From Sulfurovaceae bacterium (GTDB lineage Bacteria > Campylobacterota > Campylobacteria > Campylobacterales > Sulfurovaceae), in contig JAOZOG010000052.1 in the NCBI GenBank assembly GCA_029933395.1, positions 4,718 through 10,707 of the forward strand: 5,990 nucleotides of DNA, given 5' to 3'. The notes under the pieces were generated by a model. The model saw only the letters and a list, made by a program, of their open reading frames with translations. It was not told the DNA's origin and did not search any database. Position numbers and translations under genes: made by a program. This document shows, piece by piece, positions 5,733-5,990 of this stretch (positions are counted from its first letter, which is position 1; each line of letters opens with the position of its first letter).

Positions 5733-5990
5733 TTACAACTTATCTATCTTTTTCCTGGCGATACGGGCACTCTCTTTTCCTGGATAATCATCGATAACCG
5801 TCTGATAAAAGATCTTTGCCTGTGTCTTGTCACCTGTCTTTTCCAGTGAAATGGCGGTATGCAGCAGCAGGGTATCGATATAGCTTGCCTGATCATAAAG
5901 GCCGGCACTCTTTTTGAAGTAGAAGATGGCGTCTTGATAGTTTTTGGTATAGTAGGCGATCTCACCCAGATAGTAGTTGCTCGCAGCAGG
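5733..5990 (-). CDS. cpoB: Tol-Pal-associated TPR protein, YbgF/CpoB type, C-terminal part
   Basis: Open from the right edge to TAA at 5735-5733; 85 C-terminal residues are visible and the start lies outside the window. They form two to three tetratricopeptide repeats: ASNYYLGEIAYYTKNYQDAI, then FYFKKSAGLYDQASYIDTLL, then ISLEKTGDKTQAKIFYQTV, ending YPGKESARIARKKIDKL. The order and the closing YPGSxAAxxAxxRL-like helix match the C-terminal domain of YbgF/CpoB, a periplasmic protein that links Tol-Pal outer-membrane constriction to peptidoglycan synthesis during division. The last gene of tol-pal clusters in related genomes is usually ybgF, and a peptidoglycan enzyme follows here. Without the N-terminal coiled coil and the tolB-pal neighbours the assignment stays probable; a generic outer-membrane TPR lipoprotein is the alternative. 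Confidence 0.7.
   Translation of the reverse strand, partial: PAASNYYLGEIAYYTKNYQDAIFYFKKSAGLYDQASYIDTLLLHTAISLEKTGDKTQAKIFYQTVIDDYPGKESARIARKKIDKL

Overview
The window reads as ordinary chromosomal DNA of a Campylobacterota (Epsilonproteobacteria) species, most likely from the Sulfurovum/Sulfurimonas/Nitratifractor group. This is an inference from protein style: a lipid-anchored c553-type cytochrome, AT-rich promoters with good TATAAT boxes but no clear -35, and a Tol-Pal-type TPR protein beside envelope genes. All six supported genes lie on the minus strand, so transcription runs from high to low coordinates. No tRNA, rRNA, insertion sequence, CRISPR array or plus-strand gene can be supported.

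In transcription order: (1) 5990-5733, the C-terminal 85 residues of a TPR protein of the YbgF/CpoB type, the last part of a Tol-Pal cluster that continues outside the window. (2) 5682-5086, an exported YkuD-fold L,D-transpeptidase-like protein with its own extended -10 promoter in a 50-base gap. (3) An 81-base gap with a four-tract G-quadruplex motif and a promoter. (4) 5004-4375, a lipoprotein with a 100-residue alanine-rich 11-mer-repeat helix and a C-terminal cytochrome c domain. (5) 4339-3878, a BON-LysM protein of the Kbp/YgaU type, 35 bases downstream and probably co-transcribed. (6) A 340-base non-coding gap with two inverted repeats and the promoter of the next unit. (7) 3537-2269, a periplasmic adaptor (membrane-fusion) lipoprotein, and (8) 2267-1, the first 755 residues of an RND (HAE1/AcrB-type) efflux permease, separated by one base. 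An outer-membrane channel gene may follow beyond the left edge, which cannot be seen.

The common theme is the cell envelope: Tol-Pal constriction and outer-membrane integrity, peptidoglycan cross-linking, a membrane-tethered electron carrier, an osmotic or potassium-sensing type small protein, and a drug/solute efflux pump. I do not see an unambiguous new system. The features most worth a second look are the cytochrome on an apolipoprotein/LEA-like stalk, the G-quadruplex motif just upstream of its promoter, the non-coding 3538-3877 gap with a Fur-box-like palindrome, and the transpeptidase with an altered SHGC motif.
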